A model generated the notes under the pieces. That model saw only the letters and a list, made by a program, of their open reading frames with translations. It made no database searches and had not been told where the DNA came from. Below are positions 53,393-59,491 of a DNA stretch of 64,000 nt, in pieces. Location of the stretch: IMG/VR virus record IMGVR_UViG_3300025687_007517, positions 1-64,000 of that record; one strand, given 5' to 3'. A program made the translations under genes and the position numbers. Position 1 is the first letter of the stretch. Each line of letters starts with the position of its first letter. Source of the stretch: a virus.

Positions 53393-53602
53393 CTAAGTTA
53401 CGTTAGTGTCTTGTGCTTCTGGAGCAACGGTTCTTCCGGTGGCATAAGACCAATAACGGGTTTGTTTTTGATTCTTTCTATCTTTTGTAACAACATACCA
53501 AACAAGTGGGTTGCCTGGAACTGGTTGTCCTTTTAGACCTGTCTTTGGACAGTGTGTGACGTTTTTACTAATGCGGTTATAGAACTCAACATAGTTTGTC
53601 AT
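53393..53602 (-). CDS. Small hypothetical protein
   Basis: A 69-residue protein (NRISKNVTHCPKTGLKGQPV), mostly beta-prone. No family recognised. AAGGG lies at good distance before ATG 53602, and the 54-aa gene ends three bases upstream. Confidence 0.6.
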   Translation of the reverse strand: MTNYVEFYNRISKNVTHCPKTGLKGQPVPGNPLVWYVVTKDRKNQKQTRYWSYATGRTVAPEAQDTNVT

Positions 53603-53605
53603 TTT

Positions 53606-53770
53606 TCACCCTTTAAGTAGTTTCTTGTCTTCGTTAAGGTCAGTCTTTTTTTCTTGTAGCTCTTCCTCATGCAGAAGGCGTTTTAGGTCGGGGTATTTGT
53701 CTAGAACCTCGACGGTTGTGATGCCTTCTTTCTCAGAAATGTTTTTTATTACTTCTTGCACTTTTGACAT
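53606..53770 (-). CDS. Small hypothetical protein (54 aa)
   Basis: A 54-residue charged helical protein (ISEKEGITTVEVLDKYPDLK). Its ATG 53770 shares bases with the upstream stop (TAATG), a standard coupling in this genome. No family recognised. Confidence 0.6.
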   Translation of the reverse strand: MSKVQEVIKNISEKEGITTVEVLDKYPDLKRLLHEEELQEKKTDLNEDKKLLKG

Positions 53771-53940
53771 TACCAGCAGTCCTCATTGTCGTAGTCGTCC
53801 TCGTCGTCCTCATAGCTGTCGAAGAGGTTTGCGTCATCGTCTCGTCCAACGCCATAGTCGTTGTCATAAAACGAGTCACGGGTTGAGTAATCAAAGCTAA
53901 CACCAGCGGGAAGCAAAACGCTAAACTCCATGTCATCCAT
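53770..53940 (-). CDS. Small acidic protein
   Basis: A 56-residue protein with a very acidic C-terminus (YEDDEDDYDNEDCW). Acidic early proteins of phages often mimic DNA or bind host proteins, but this is only a thought here. ATG 53940 overlaps the upstream stop by 8 bases, and a perfect sigma70 promoter stands about 75 bases upstream. Confidence 0.6.
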   Translation of the reverse strand: MDDMEFSVLLPAGVSFDYSTRDSFYDNDYGVGRDDDANLFDSYEDDEDDYDNEDCW

Positions 53941-54469
53941 CTTTGAACTCCTTTTCACGGTTGATTTTCTTCAACTCTTTTAGCGACCACTTTGAGTAGT
54001 AGTCTGTTTTACGAAGGGTATTATACCCACTTTGGAAGTCTTTGTCAAGACCTACATTCAACATTGGGTAAGGCGAACAACGAGTTTTTACACCACCGAT
54101 ACTGTAAGGGTGGTCAGGGTGAAAAACTATTGCCGACAAACCCAACTCCTTTACGAAGCGCTTAAAGTGTCTCCCAAACGCTTCAGTCTCTTTATACCCT
54201 ATTTTGGAGAAAGGGTCAAGTATTAAAAGCGACTTTTTTTCACTTTTTTCTAAAAAAGTTATTAAAACTTGTAAAAGTTTTTCATCTGGCTGGTCAATAA
54301 TGATGCGTTGAGCGTGCCACATAATACTGTCGTTAAGTCTTTCTTTTCTCGCAAAGGGACAAGGCGCAAACCCCGCAAAAGCGGGGTCTGGCTTCTCAAC
54401 AACTTGTTGGAGATAAACTTTTGTTGCCTCAATGGCTTCGTTTATCTTTCTAGAGTAAAGGTGATTCAC
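53933..54469 (-). CDS. DUF1415-like protein
   Basis: A 178-residue protein with GFAPCPFARKE near 38 and FHPDHPYSIGGVKTRCSPYP in the second half, resembling the CPFA and FHP...SP motifs of DUF1415. Function of that family is unknown. GTG 54469 overlaps the previous stop as GTGA. Its 3' part holds the -35/-10 of a promoter (54020-54048). Confidence 0.6.
   Translation of the reverse strand: MNHLYSRKINEAIEATKVYLQQVVEKPDPAFAGFAPCPFARKERLNDSIMWHAQRIIIDQPDEKLLQVLITFLEKSEKKSLLILDPFSKIGYKETEAFGRHFKRFVKELGLSAIVFHPDHPYSIGGVKTRCSPYPMLNVGLDKDFQSGYNTLRKTDYYSKWSLKELKKINREKEFKDG
54020..54048 (-). promoter_or_regulatory. Perfect consensus sigma70 promoter
   Basis: Minus strand TTGACA (54048-54043), 17-base spacer, TATAAT (54025-54020), inside the DUF1415-like gene. 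It would serve the acidic-protein gene (53940) and those after it, down to the terminator at 53031-53059. Confidence 0.75.
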
Positions 54470-54621
54470 TTCTTTGTTTCTTCTACAAGTCGCTTCATGT
54501 CCTTTGCCACTGCTGACTTAAACTGTTTAACGTCAGCTTGTGTGGAGCGTAGTTCGTCTACAAGGTCGGTAATTCTTGCTTGTAGTTTGTCAATTTGCTT
54601 TTGTTGTTCTTTCAGTGTCAT
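54466..54621 (-). CDS. Small coiled-coil protein (51 aa)
   Basis: A 51-residue protein (EQQKQIDKLQARITDLVDEL) with clear heptads. Start ATG 54621 has AGGAG upstream. It ends in a GTGA overlap with the DUF1415-like gene. No function known. Confidence 0.6.
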   Translation of the reverse strand: MTLKEQQKQIDKLQARITDLVDELRSTQADVKQFKSAVAKDMKRLVEETKK

Positions 54622-54630
54622 TTTTTTCTC

Positions 54631-55122
54631 CTAGCATTCAATCTCAAGACGACCCAAGTCAGTGTAGACCTCTGCGGTCCAACCAAAAAGCTGGTTATCT
54701 CCAGCCTCAAGGACAGTCTTTACATTTGTGTTAACAGTGCAGGTCACAGTAGCCATGGCACGTTTGTGGTCCATTTGGTCCATTTCTACTTCAATCCAGC
54801 CCTCGTTGTAAGCTAGACCGTCTTGCTGAAATACTCCCGCAAGGTGGTCGGCAAAATCACCAGAGCCACGGTAGTAACCACCCATTAGTGACTCATCGCG
54901 AAGCGAGTCAATAACGTCGCAAGCTCCGCGTGAGGTAAATGGCTGAACTGCCACTGTTTCAGCTAGGGTGTGATAAGAGCCTAGCTCCTTGAGAGCCATA
55001 TCTGTGCCCTCACCTGTGTGTGTGAAAACAGAAGTCTTTTCCTTATGAGTTAGTGTGACTCGCTTGTCAAAGTCGTTACCAACTGCTTGCGCCAACTTAT
55101 CCTTCCAAGAAACAATTTCCAT
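54631..55122 (-). CDS. Hypothetical protein (163 aa)
   Basis: A protein of 163 residues starting MEIVSWKDKLAQAVGNDFDK; an in-frame start at 55152 would overlap the dUTPase. Beta-rich towards the end (VEMDQMDHKRAMATVTCTVN). I do not recognise the family. It follows dUTPase immediately. Confidence 0.65.
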   Translation of the reverse strand: MEIVSWKDKLAQAVGNDFDKRVTLTHKEKTSVFTHTGEGTDMALKELGSYHTLAETVAVQPFTSRGACDVIDSLRDESLMGGYYRGSGDFADHLAGVFQQDGLAYNEGWIEVEMDQMDHKRAMATVTCTVNTNVKTVLEAGDNQLFGWTAEVYTDLGRLEIEC

Positions 55123-55123
55123 T

Positions 55124-55588
55124 TTACTCTCCTGTGCTTCCAAGGGCACCACTGCCCCTATTTGAAATGGTTAGTGGGTCGTCATAAAGCTCACCCTCGT
55201 GAACCTCAAAAGCTCGCCACTGGACAACGGGAACAAGAACAAGTTGGGCGATCTTATCCCCTTCCTCTACCAGCTTCTTTGTTTTACCAATATTGTGTAG
55301 GTTGACAAAGATTTCACCGCTGTATCCAGAGTCTACAACACAGGCTCCAACAACGAGGTTCTTTTTAGCTGCCATGCCAGAGCGGTTTTTCACTTCTAGC
55401 ATGTAGCCGTGGGGAACTTCGACTTTGAGACCTGTGGGTAGAACAACTGAATCACCTGGGTCCAAACGAACAAAGCCAAAGTGACCGGGTTCGTCTGGAC
55501 AATAAAAAACATCTGCTCCTGCGTCAGATGGATTAGCCCGTGAGGGCAGTTTTGCGTTAGGGTGTGTTTTAGAAACTTTTAATAGCAT
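55124..55588 (-). CDS. dUTPase
   Basis: A 154-residue trimeric-type dUTP diphosphatase, hydrolysing dUTP to dUMP to keep uracil out of DNA and feed dTMP synthesis. Conserved motifs: DAGADV (1), RSGMAAKK (2), GVCVVDSGYSGEI-like VGACVVDSGYSGEI (3), GDKIAQLV (4) and NRGSGALGSTG (5). Length is typical. It pairs functionally with the thymidine kinase at 57254. Confidence 0.94.
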   Translation of the reverse strand: MLLKVSKTHPNAKLPSRANPSDAGADVFYCPDEPGHFGFVRLDPGDSVVLPTGLKVEVPHGYMLEVKNRSGMAAKKNLVVGACVVDSGYSGEIFVNLHNIGKTKKLVEEGDKIAQLVLVPVVQWRAFEVHEGELYDDPLTISNRGSGALGSTGE

Positions 55589-55601
55589 TTTGCCTCCACG
55601 G

Positions 55602-55674
55602 TGCCGGAAGAGGGACTTGAACCCCCAACCTACGCATTACAAGTGCGTTGCGCTACCAGTTGTGCTATTCCGGC
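55602..55674 (-). tRNA. tRNA-Thr(TGT)
   Basis: A 73-base cloverleaf on the minus strand: acceptor GCCGGAA/TTCCGGC, anticodon stem ACGCA/TGCGT around loop CTTGTAA (anticodon TGT, codon ACA), T-loop GTTCAAG. The base after the discriminator reads CCG, so CCA is not encoded. The 5' end overlaps the end of a 35-aa reading frame. Confidence 0.92.
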
Positions 55675-55772
55675 TTTTTCTTTTTATTTTTCTTTTTAAG
55701 TTTTTTGAAGAAGGACTCCACTTTTAAAATGAAGTCCCTCATCGCTTCGTATTCGGGGCGACCCTTATACAT
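55665..55772 (-). CDS. Very basic 35-aa peptide
   Basis: ATG 55772 follows the stop of the histone-like gene by one base. The product (YKGRPEYEAMRDFILKVESF, then a Lys-rich end with KKLKKKNKKKK) would bind nucleic acid by charge. Its stop codon lies in the 5' end of the tRNA-Thr gene. Short, so real translation is likely but not certain. Confidence 0.45.
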   Translation of the reverse strand: MYKGRPEYEAMRDFILKVESFFKKLKKKNKKKKPE

Positions 55773-55773
55773 A

Positions 55774-55962
55774 TTAATCGTCAGTATTGCGAACTTCAAG
55801 AACCTGCTTACGAAGGGTCTTTAGCTCATTGACAGCAAACTGTGCAGTCTTACGCACACGAGTTCCAGCAGCCTTGTTGCCAGCGTCGGTCTTCTGGGCA
55901 TCAGCAAGAGCCTGTGTGAGTTGGTCTACAACAGTTTGTAGTGTGGTTGTTACTGTACTCAT
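55774..55962 (-). CDS. Histone-like protein (Hc1 type)
   Basis: A 62-residue protein whose C-terminal part GNKAAGTRVRKTAQFAVNEL resembles the small Hc1/histone-like proteins of bacteria and phages that bind DNA. ATG 55962 overlaps the DUF3310 gene by four bases. Confidence in the family is moderate, since only one segment matches. Confidence 0.55.
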   Translation of the reverse strand: MSTVTTTLQTVVDQLTQALADAQKTDAGNKAAGTRVRKTAQFAVNELKTLRKQVLEVRNTDD

Positions 55963-56288
55963 TTTTTCTCCTTTTCTAATTTATCAATTAAATAATCCAG
56001 ATACCATCTGGCTTTCTTCAAGTCGCCAAGGCGCGAACTCTTGTGCCTTGAACGAACAACATACTTGACAACATTGCCTTCAATGAAGTCAAGCCCCCAA
56101 TCAAGAATAGCATCGATTGCTTCGATTTTACCTTGGTTGTAGTGGGCTGGGTGGTCAACTAGTTCTGCATATGCTTTTAGCTGACTGCGTTCTGTGTTTT
56201 CTGCGTATCCACCATTTGGTAGTTTCTTTTCTTTTTCTGGCATATCAAATGGGTCTACTTTGTCTTGTGAATAAGTTTTTAAAAACAT
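55959..56288 (-). CDS. DUF3310 protein
   Basis: A 109-residue protein with the DUF3310 core: DHPAHYNQGKIEAIDAI, GLDFIEGNVVKYVVRS, LGDLKKARWYLDYLI. T7 gp1.7, a nucleotide kinase, carries the same domain, which hints at nucleotide metabolism beside dUTPase and thymidine kinase. ATG 56288 is two bases from the tRNA-Glu CCA end. Confidence 0.78.
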   Translation of the reverse strand: MFLKTYSQDKVDPFDMPEKEKKLPNGGYAENTERSQLKAYAELVDHPAHYNQGKIEAIDAILDWGLDFIEGNVVKYVVRSRHKSSRLGDLKKARWYLDYLIDKLEKEKK

Positions 56289-56289
56289 T

Positions 56290-56364
56290 TGGTACTCCCG
56301 AGGGGAATCGAACCCCTGCCACCGGAGTGAAAATCCGGTATTCTAACCGTTAAACTACGGGAGC
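56290..56364 (-). tRNA. tRNA-Glu(TTC)
   Basis: Cloverleaf on the minus strand: acceptor GCTCCCG/CGGGAGT, anticodon stem CCGGA/TCCGG, loop TTTTCAC (anticodon TTC), T-loop GTTCGAT. CCA is encoded at 56292-56290. Confidence 0.94.
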
Positions 56365-56367
56365 ATT

Positions 56368-56577
56368 TTACCATCGTTCTTCAATAAAATCAAGCACTTC
56401 TTGTGCATGTGCGCCCCGTTCTGCGGCTTTAATAATTTCTTCTGTGATGGAGGGGTGTTCGCCAACTCCAACGGAGCGCATAACATACAACTCTATTTTC
56501 GCTTCGGCGTCTGCAACGTCTGCTTCAAGCTTCTTCTTAGCAGCTTCAACAAACTTTCTTCCTGTATTATCCATCAT
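56368..56577 (-). CDS. Small hypothetical protein (69 aa)
   Basis: A 69-residue helical protein (AAKKKLEADVADAEAKIELY). ATGs at 56577 and 56574 are equally possible. No family recognised. It lies just upstream of the tRNA-Glu gene on the transcript. Confidence 0.6.
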   Translation of the reverse strand: MMDNTGRKFVEAAKKKLEADVADAEAKIELYVMRSVGVGEHPSITEEIIKAAERGAHAQEVLDFIEERW

Positions 56578-56603
56578 TAGCCTATTATACCGCTTTTGAG
56601 CGC

Positions 56604-56705
56604 TCAGTTAAGGATTAAGTTATAAATTGCTGGAACTAGCTGAAATAAACAAAAGCCAGCAATAGCCACTCCCAAGATATTAACAACGAGTTCTTTGAGA
56701 GTCAT
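56604..56705 (-). CDS. Tiny membrane protein (33 aa)
   Basis: A single-helix peptide (LVVNILGVAIAGFCLFQLVP) of 33 residues. ATG 56705 follows the 37-aa TM gene by one base. Too short to classify. Confidence 0.45.
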   Translation of the reverse strand: MTLKELVVNILGVAIAGFCLFQLVPAIYNLILN

Positions 56706-56706
56706 T

Positions 56707-56820
56707 TTATGCTCCAAAACCAACATGAAGAACAATACCAGCAGCAACACTAAATGCTACAACAAAAGCCCAAAAAACACGGGCAGCTTCTTTCTCAAAG
56801 TGTTTATCATCTACAAACAT
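56707..56820 (-). CDS. Tiny membrane protein (37 aa)
   Basis: A 37-residue protein with one hydrophobic helix (VFWAFVVAFSVAAGIVLHVG) and a charged N-terminus. ATG 56820 has GAGAGG upstream; the longer in-frame start would lie in the tRNA-Ile gene. It and the 33-aa protein form a pair of small TM peptides; a holin-like role is possible but unsupported. Confidence 0.5.
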   Translation of the reverse strand: MFVDDKHFEKEAARVFWAFVVAFSVAAGIVLHVGFGA

Positions 56821-56840
56821 TATTACCTCTCTCAAAAAGT

Positions 56841-56917
56841 TGGTACGGGTGGTGGGGCTTGAACCCACTATCTCTGCTTTATAAGAACAGGGCATTTACC
56901 AGTTATGCTACACCCGC
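56841..56917 (-). tRNA. tRNA-Ile(TAT)
   Basis: Minus-strand cloverleaf: acceptor GCGGGTG/CACCCGT (closing G-U), anticodon stem CTGTT/AGCAG, loop CTTATAA giving anticodon TAT (codon AUA), T-loop TTCAAGC. CCA encoded at 56843-56841. Most bacteria decode AUA with a lysidine-modified CAU tRNA, so a UAU tRNA is unusual. Confidence 0.88.
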
Positions 56918-56919
56918 TT

Positions 56920-56997
56920 TGGCACCCCCGACAGGACTCGAACCTGTAACCTACGGTTTAGAAGACCGTTGCATCTATCCAATTGTGCTACGGAGGC
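56920..56997 (-). tRNA. tRNA-Arg(TCT)
   Basis: Minus-strand cloverleaf: acceptor GCCTCCG/CGGGGGT, anticodon stem ACGGT/ACCGT, loop CTTCTAA (anticodon TCT, codon AGA), T-loop TTCGAGT. CCA encoded at 56922-56920. A consensus promoter lies 20 bases upstream. Confidence 0.93.
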
Positions 56998-57016
56998 TTT
57001 ATTTTTTCATAGGGCT

Positions 57017-57045
57017 ATTTTAGTGTATTCCGCGAAGGTTGTCAA
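57017..57045 (-). promoter_or_regulatory. Sigma70-type promoter for tRNA operon
   Basis: Minus strand TTGACA (57045-57040), 17-base spacer, TAAAAT (57022-57017). It directs transcription of tRNA-Arg, tRNA-Ile and the genes beyond. It sits in the last codons of the 61-aa gene. Confidence 0.75.
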
Positions 57046-57205
57046 GTACATTTTCTCTTTTTGCTTCTTCCATTTTCTCGCTAATAAACTCAGCAAGAGC
57101 ACGGCGAGCATCAGCAGAAGTCAGGTTAATAATCTTTTCACCACGAGAGTCGATAAACTCTTTAATGATGTTCTCAATAAAAAACTTGTTTCTGTGGTAG
57201 TGCAT
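57020..57205 (-). CDS. Small hypothetical protein (61 aa)
   Basis: A 61-residue charged helical protein (GEKIINLTSADARRALAEFI). ATG 57205 has a GGGAGT upstream. No family recognised. Its own promoter lies at 57229-57257 and its end holds the tRNA promoter. Confidence 0.6.
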   Translation of the reverse strand: MHYHRNKFFIENIIKEFIDSRGEKIINLTSADARRALAEFISEKMEEAKRENVLDNLRGIH

Positions 57206-57228
57206 TTTACTCCCAAAGTTATAACGCT

Positions 57229-57257
57229 ATTGTATCGTAGTTTCTGGGGTATGTCAA
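57229..57257 (-). promoter_or_regulatory. Sigma70-type promoter
   Basis: Minus strand TTGACA (57257-57252), 17-base spacer, TACAAT (57234-57229), overlapping the stop of the thymidine kinase gene; drives the 61-aa gene. Confidence 0.72.
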
Positions 57258-57796
57258 GTGTTATTGGTCATGTGGTGCGTATGTTCTTTACACCGTGGTT
57301 CGTAGTCGCCCTTTCCACCAACAGAGACTTTATCTTTTATCTCGGTTAAACGAATGGAATAATAAGCGTCTTCTCCGCAAAAGCAAACTGCGGGGCACAC
57401 TTCTATTTTTGTGGCGTATGGCAACATGATACTCATTTCCTCAAAGGGTTGTCCAAGCGAAGAAAGCTGGAGGGAAGAAACATAAACTGTTTTACCAGCT
57501 TTGTAAAGGTCAATAAGCACGTCTGCTATGTTTGGTATCATAAATGCTTCATCGACTGCTACTACGTCTGCTTTACCAAGGTGGGTTATTATTTCTTCTC
57601 CGAGTTCTATGTTTATGGAACGCCAACGGTTGCCGTTGTGGGAAATAACAGACTCGGTTGAGTATCGTGTGTCCATTTTTGGCTTGAACAGCTTAATAAC
57701 TTTTTTTTGATACTTGGCTCGCTCTAAGCGAGAAAGCATTCTAGAGGTTTTGCCTCCAAACATAGGACCAGTAAAAATAACGAACTCTTGTTTCAT
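57254..57796 (-). CDS. tdk: Thymidine kinase (TK1 type)
   Basis: A 180-residue thymidine kinase that phosphorylates thymidine with ATP. P-loop GPMFGGKT (residues 10-17), the DEAF acid in VAVDEAFMI, and zinc cysteines (CPAVCFCGED and a later C) are present. The lasso region YEPRCKEH ends the protein. It works with dUTPase in dTTP supply. It overlaps the gene upstream by four bases. Confidence 0.92.
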   Translation of the reverse strand: MKQEFVIFTGPMFGGKTSRMLSRLERAKYQKKVIKLFKPKMDTRYSTESVISHNGNRWRSINIELGEEIITHLGKADVVAVDEAFMIPNIADVLIDLYKAGKTVYVSSLQLSSLGQPFEEMSIMLPYATKIEVCPAVCFCGEDAYYSIRLTEIKDKVSVGGKGDYEPRCKEHTHHMTNNT

Positions 57797-57999
57797 ACCT
57801 CAACCTTGGAAACCATACCTTCTCTTGAAAGAAGGTCTTCCCTAATAACAACCAAACCATTAACACTTTCTATGCGGATCGACAAAAAAGAATTTTGTTT
57901 TTTCTCGATAAAACCGTATCTACACCATTTGCCGTCTTTGTGAGTGTAAAGTGTTTCACCTGCTTTGTAGTTACACAGCCTGTACTTTCCTTCCATCAT
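57793..57999 (-). CDS. Small hypothetical protein (68 aa)
   Basis: A 68-residue beta-prone protein (GKYRLCNYKAGETLYTHKDG). ATG 57999 has GAGG at good spacing. No family recognised; it overlaps the thymidine kinase start. Confidence 0.6.
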   Translation of the reverse strand: MMEGKYRLCNYKAGETLYTHKDGKWCRYGFIEKKQNSFLSIRIESVNGLVVIREDLLSREGMVSKVEV

Positions 58000-58007
58000 A
58001 ATGCACC

Positions 58008-58520
58008 TCAAAAAATGTAGTCTAACCAAGTTTTGGGAATATCCCTTCCGAACTTCTTACTATTTTCAACAACCAACTCAACTGGTGTGTCTGGTTTTCT
58101 AATAAGTTTCATACCAGCTTGTTTCAAAGACTTGTTTCCTTTTTTCTGGTTACAGCGCCTACAACAAGCCACTATGTTGTTCCAAGCCTTCTTACCGCCC
58201 TGTGAGGACGGAATAATGTGGTCTAGGGTAAAGTTTGCGGTCGTCATTTCGATGCCACAGTATTGACACCGCCCTTCATCACGAATAAATACGTTGTCTC
58301 GGCTGAACTTTACAACACGGTTGAAGCGGAACTTCTTTATGACATTGCCCACAAAACGAACAATGGATGGGACCGGAATAGCCTCATCCACTGTTTTTAT
58401 TTTTTTGTTCTCGTAGACTTCTACGATTTCAACACGTCCTGCGAACCACATAGAGATGGCTTTTTGCCAAGAGACTTGAGCCATCGGCTGGTATGCTGAA
58501 GATAGAACTAATGTGTCCAT
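58008..58520 (-). CDS. HNH endonuclease
   Basis: A 170-residue protein with an HNH nuclease domain: CQYCGIEMTTANFTLDHIIP, SSQGGKKAWNNIVACC and RCNQKKGN. The two CxxC pairs bind zinc and the His-Asn-His residues form the metal site. Freestanding phage HNH enzymes may be packaging-linked or homing nucleases; no intron is visible, so either is open. Confidence 0.87.
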   Translation of the reverse strand: MDTLVLSSAYQPMAQVSWQKAISMWFAGRVEIVEVYENKKIKTVDEAIPVPSIVRFVGNVIKKFRFNRVVKFSRDNVFIRDEGRCQYCGIEMTTANFTLDHIIPSSQGGKKAWNNIVACCRRCNQKKGNKSLKQAGMKLIRKPDTPVELVVENSKKFGRDIPKTWLDYIF

Positions 58521-58527
58521 ACTATAA

Positions 58528-59172
58528 CTATACTATTTCATCAACCAAGCCCCACTTTACGCACTTCGCAGAGTCGAGCCAAAGGTCGTGTTTCAGAATC
58601 TCATCCAGTTCCTTTTTTGGAATGGAACAGTGTTCCTTGTAAATTTCCTTAATGCGAGACATTAAAAGGTCAAGGTTTTCCATTTCATCCTTGAACTCTT
58701 CGTACTTGCCCCACATAACTGATGACAGTTGGTGGATAAGCATGAAAGAATTTTGATGAATGAAACGCTTGTCTCCTACCACCGAAATAAGTGTAGCAGC
58801 GGAAGCGGCAGAACCGTCAATATAGGTATGTACGGGCGTGCCAAGGGACTTAATAGTATCAACCGTTGAGAAGCCTGCAAAAATGCTTCCTCCATAAGAG
58901 TTGATGTAGAGTTTAATAGGTACTTCGACTCCATATTTCACCTTTACGACTTGTAGGTCTTTGTCCATAGTGCGGAGAGCTTTATTAAGAACTTTTGCGT
59001 TCTCTCCATTTACCTCTCCATAAAACATAATACAGTTATCGTGTGAATCAACTGCGCTTGGGGAAGAACCTCCACCGCCGTCGCTCAAAATTAAAATTTT
59101 TGGTTGTTCGGCTTCTTCTTCCTCTTCCATTTTCTTGGTAGTTTTCTTATCTGCCCAATAGTATCTTGTCAT
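58528..59172 (-). CDS. ClpP-like serine protease
   Basis: A 214-residue ClpP/crotonase-fold protease. The oxyanion strand YINSYGGSIFAGFSTVD, the nucleophile Ser in DGSAASAAT, the catalytic His in FMLIHQLSS and the Asp in the LDSAKCVKWGLVDEIV region are all placed as in ClpP. It lacks the usual propeptide. Phage ClpP proteins may process prohead proteins or borrow host ClpX; no ClpX is in the window. The ATG has AAGGA upstream. Confidence 0.85.
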   Translation of the reverse strand: MTRYYWADKKTTKKMEEEEEAEQPKILILSDGGGGSSPSAVDSHDNCIMFYGEVNGENAKVLNKALRTMDKDLQVVKVKYGVEVPIKLYINSYGGSIFAGFSTVDTIKSLGTPVHTYIDGSAASAATLISVVGDKRFIHQNSFMLIHQLSSVMWGKYEEFKDEMENLDLLMSRIKEIYKEHCSIPKKELDEILKHDLWLDSAKCVKWGLVDEIV

Positions 59173-59189
59173 TCAGTTGTTTCCTTATT

Positions 59190-59284
59190 TTATAGTGTAG
59201 ACTGTTGAGGCACCTTTTACCCCGTGCCTTCCTGCGGGTTAGCCCAGACCTAACGGAAATCACCCCCTTGGCGGTCTTGATGGA
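59190..59284 (-). ncRNA. Possible structured leader before clpP-like gene
   Basis: Between the 68-aa gene and clpP, the minus-strand RNA can form a hairpin GTTAG-GTCTGGG-CTAAC that is extended by TTCC/GGAA after a bulge. A second hairpin AGGCAC-(10-base loop)-GTGCCT follows. No T-run follows, so it is not a terminator. I could not match it to a known riboswitch. TATAAAATA lies between it and the ATG. Confidence 0.4.
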
Positions 59285-59491
59285 CTAAGTTAATTTTTTT
59301 CGGGGGTCGATTTTTGAATCGTCCGAAATGCTGTTTATGTACCAATGAGTTTTAGTGCTGTCTCTGAGGTCGTTACATTTGGTGTAGCACCAGCTTGCTG
59401 CCTCGGAAAACGTTTTATCTTTTAATACAAAAACTTTTTTTTCTTTCTCGCTATAAGAAGATAGAATAGCTGTGTAATTTTTTCTAATCAT
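59285..59491 (-). CDS. Small hypothetical protein (68 aa)
   Basis: A 68-residue protein (MIRKNYTAILSSYSEKEKKV). Its ATG shares bases with the endolysin stop (TAATG). No family recognised; position after the endolysin could suggest a lysis helper, but there is no membrane segment. Confidence 0.6.
   Translation of the reverse strand: MIRKNYTAILSSYSEKEKKVFVLKDKTFSEAASWCYTKCNDLRDSTKTHWYINSISDDSKIDPRKKLT

Noticed and set aside
53393-53602. Assigning the 69-aa gene to a known anti-restriction family
   Set aside because: Only small size and position support it; no motif does.
53733-53936. Alternative minus frame of 67 aa (Met/Thr-rich)
   Set aside because: It overlaps the acidic-protein gene in another frame and has a repetitive Arg/Thr composition typical of an off-frame reading; the acidic frame has proper overlaps on both sides.
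54366-54386. CCCCGC-AAAA-GCGGGG hairpin as a terminator
   Set aside because: It is inside the coding region of the DUF1415-like gene, encodes ordinary residues (DPAFAGF) and has no T-run.
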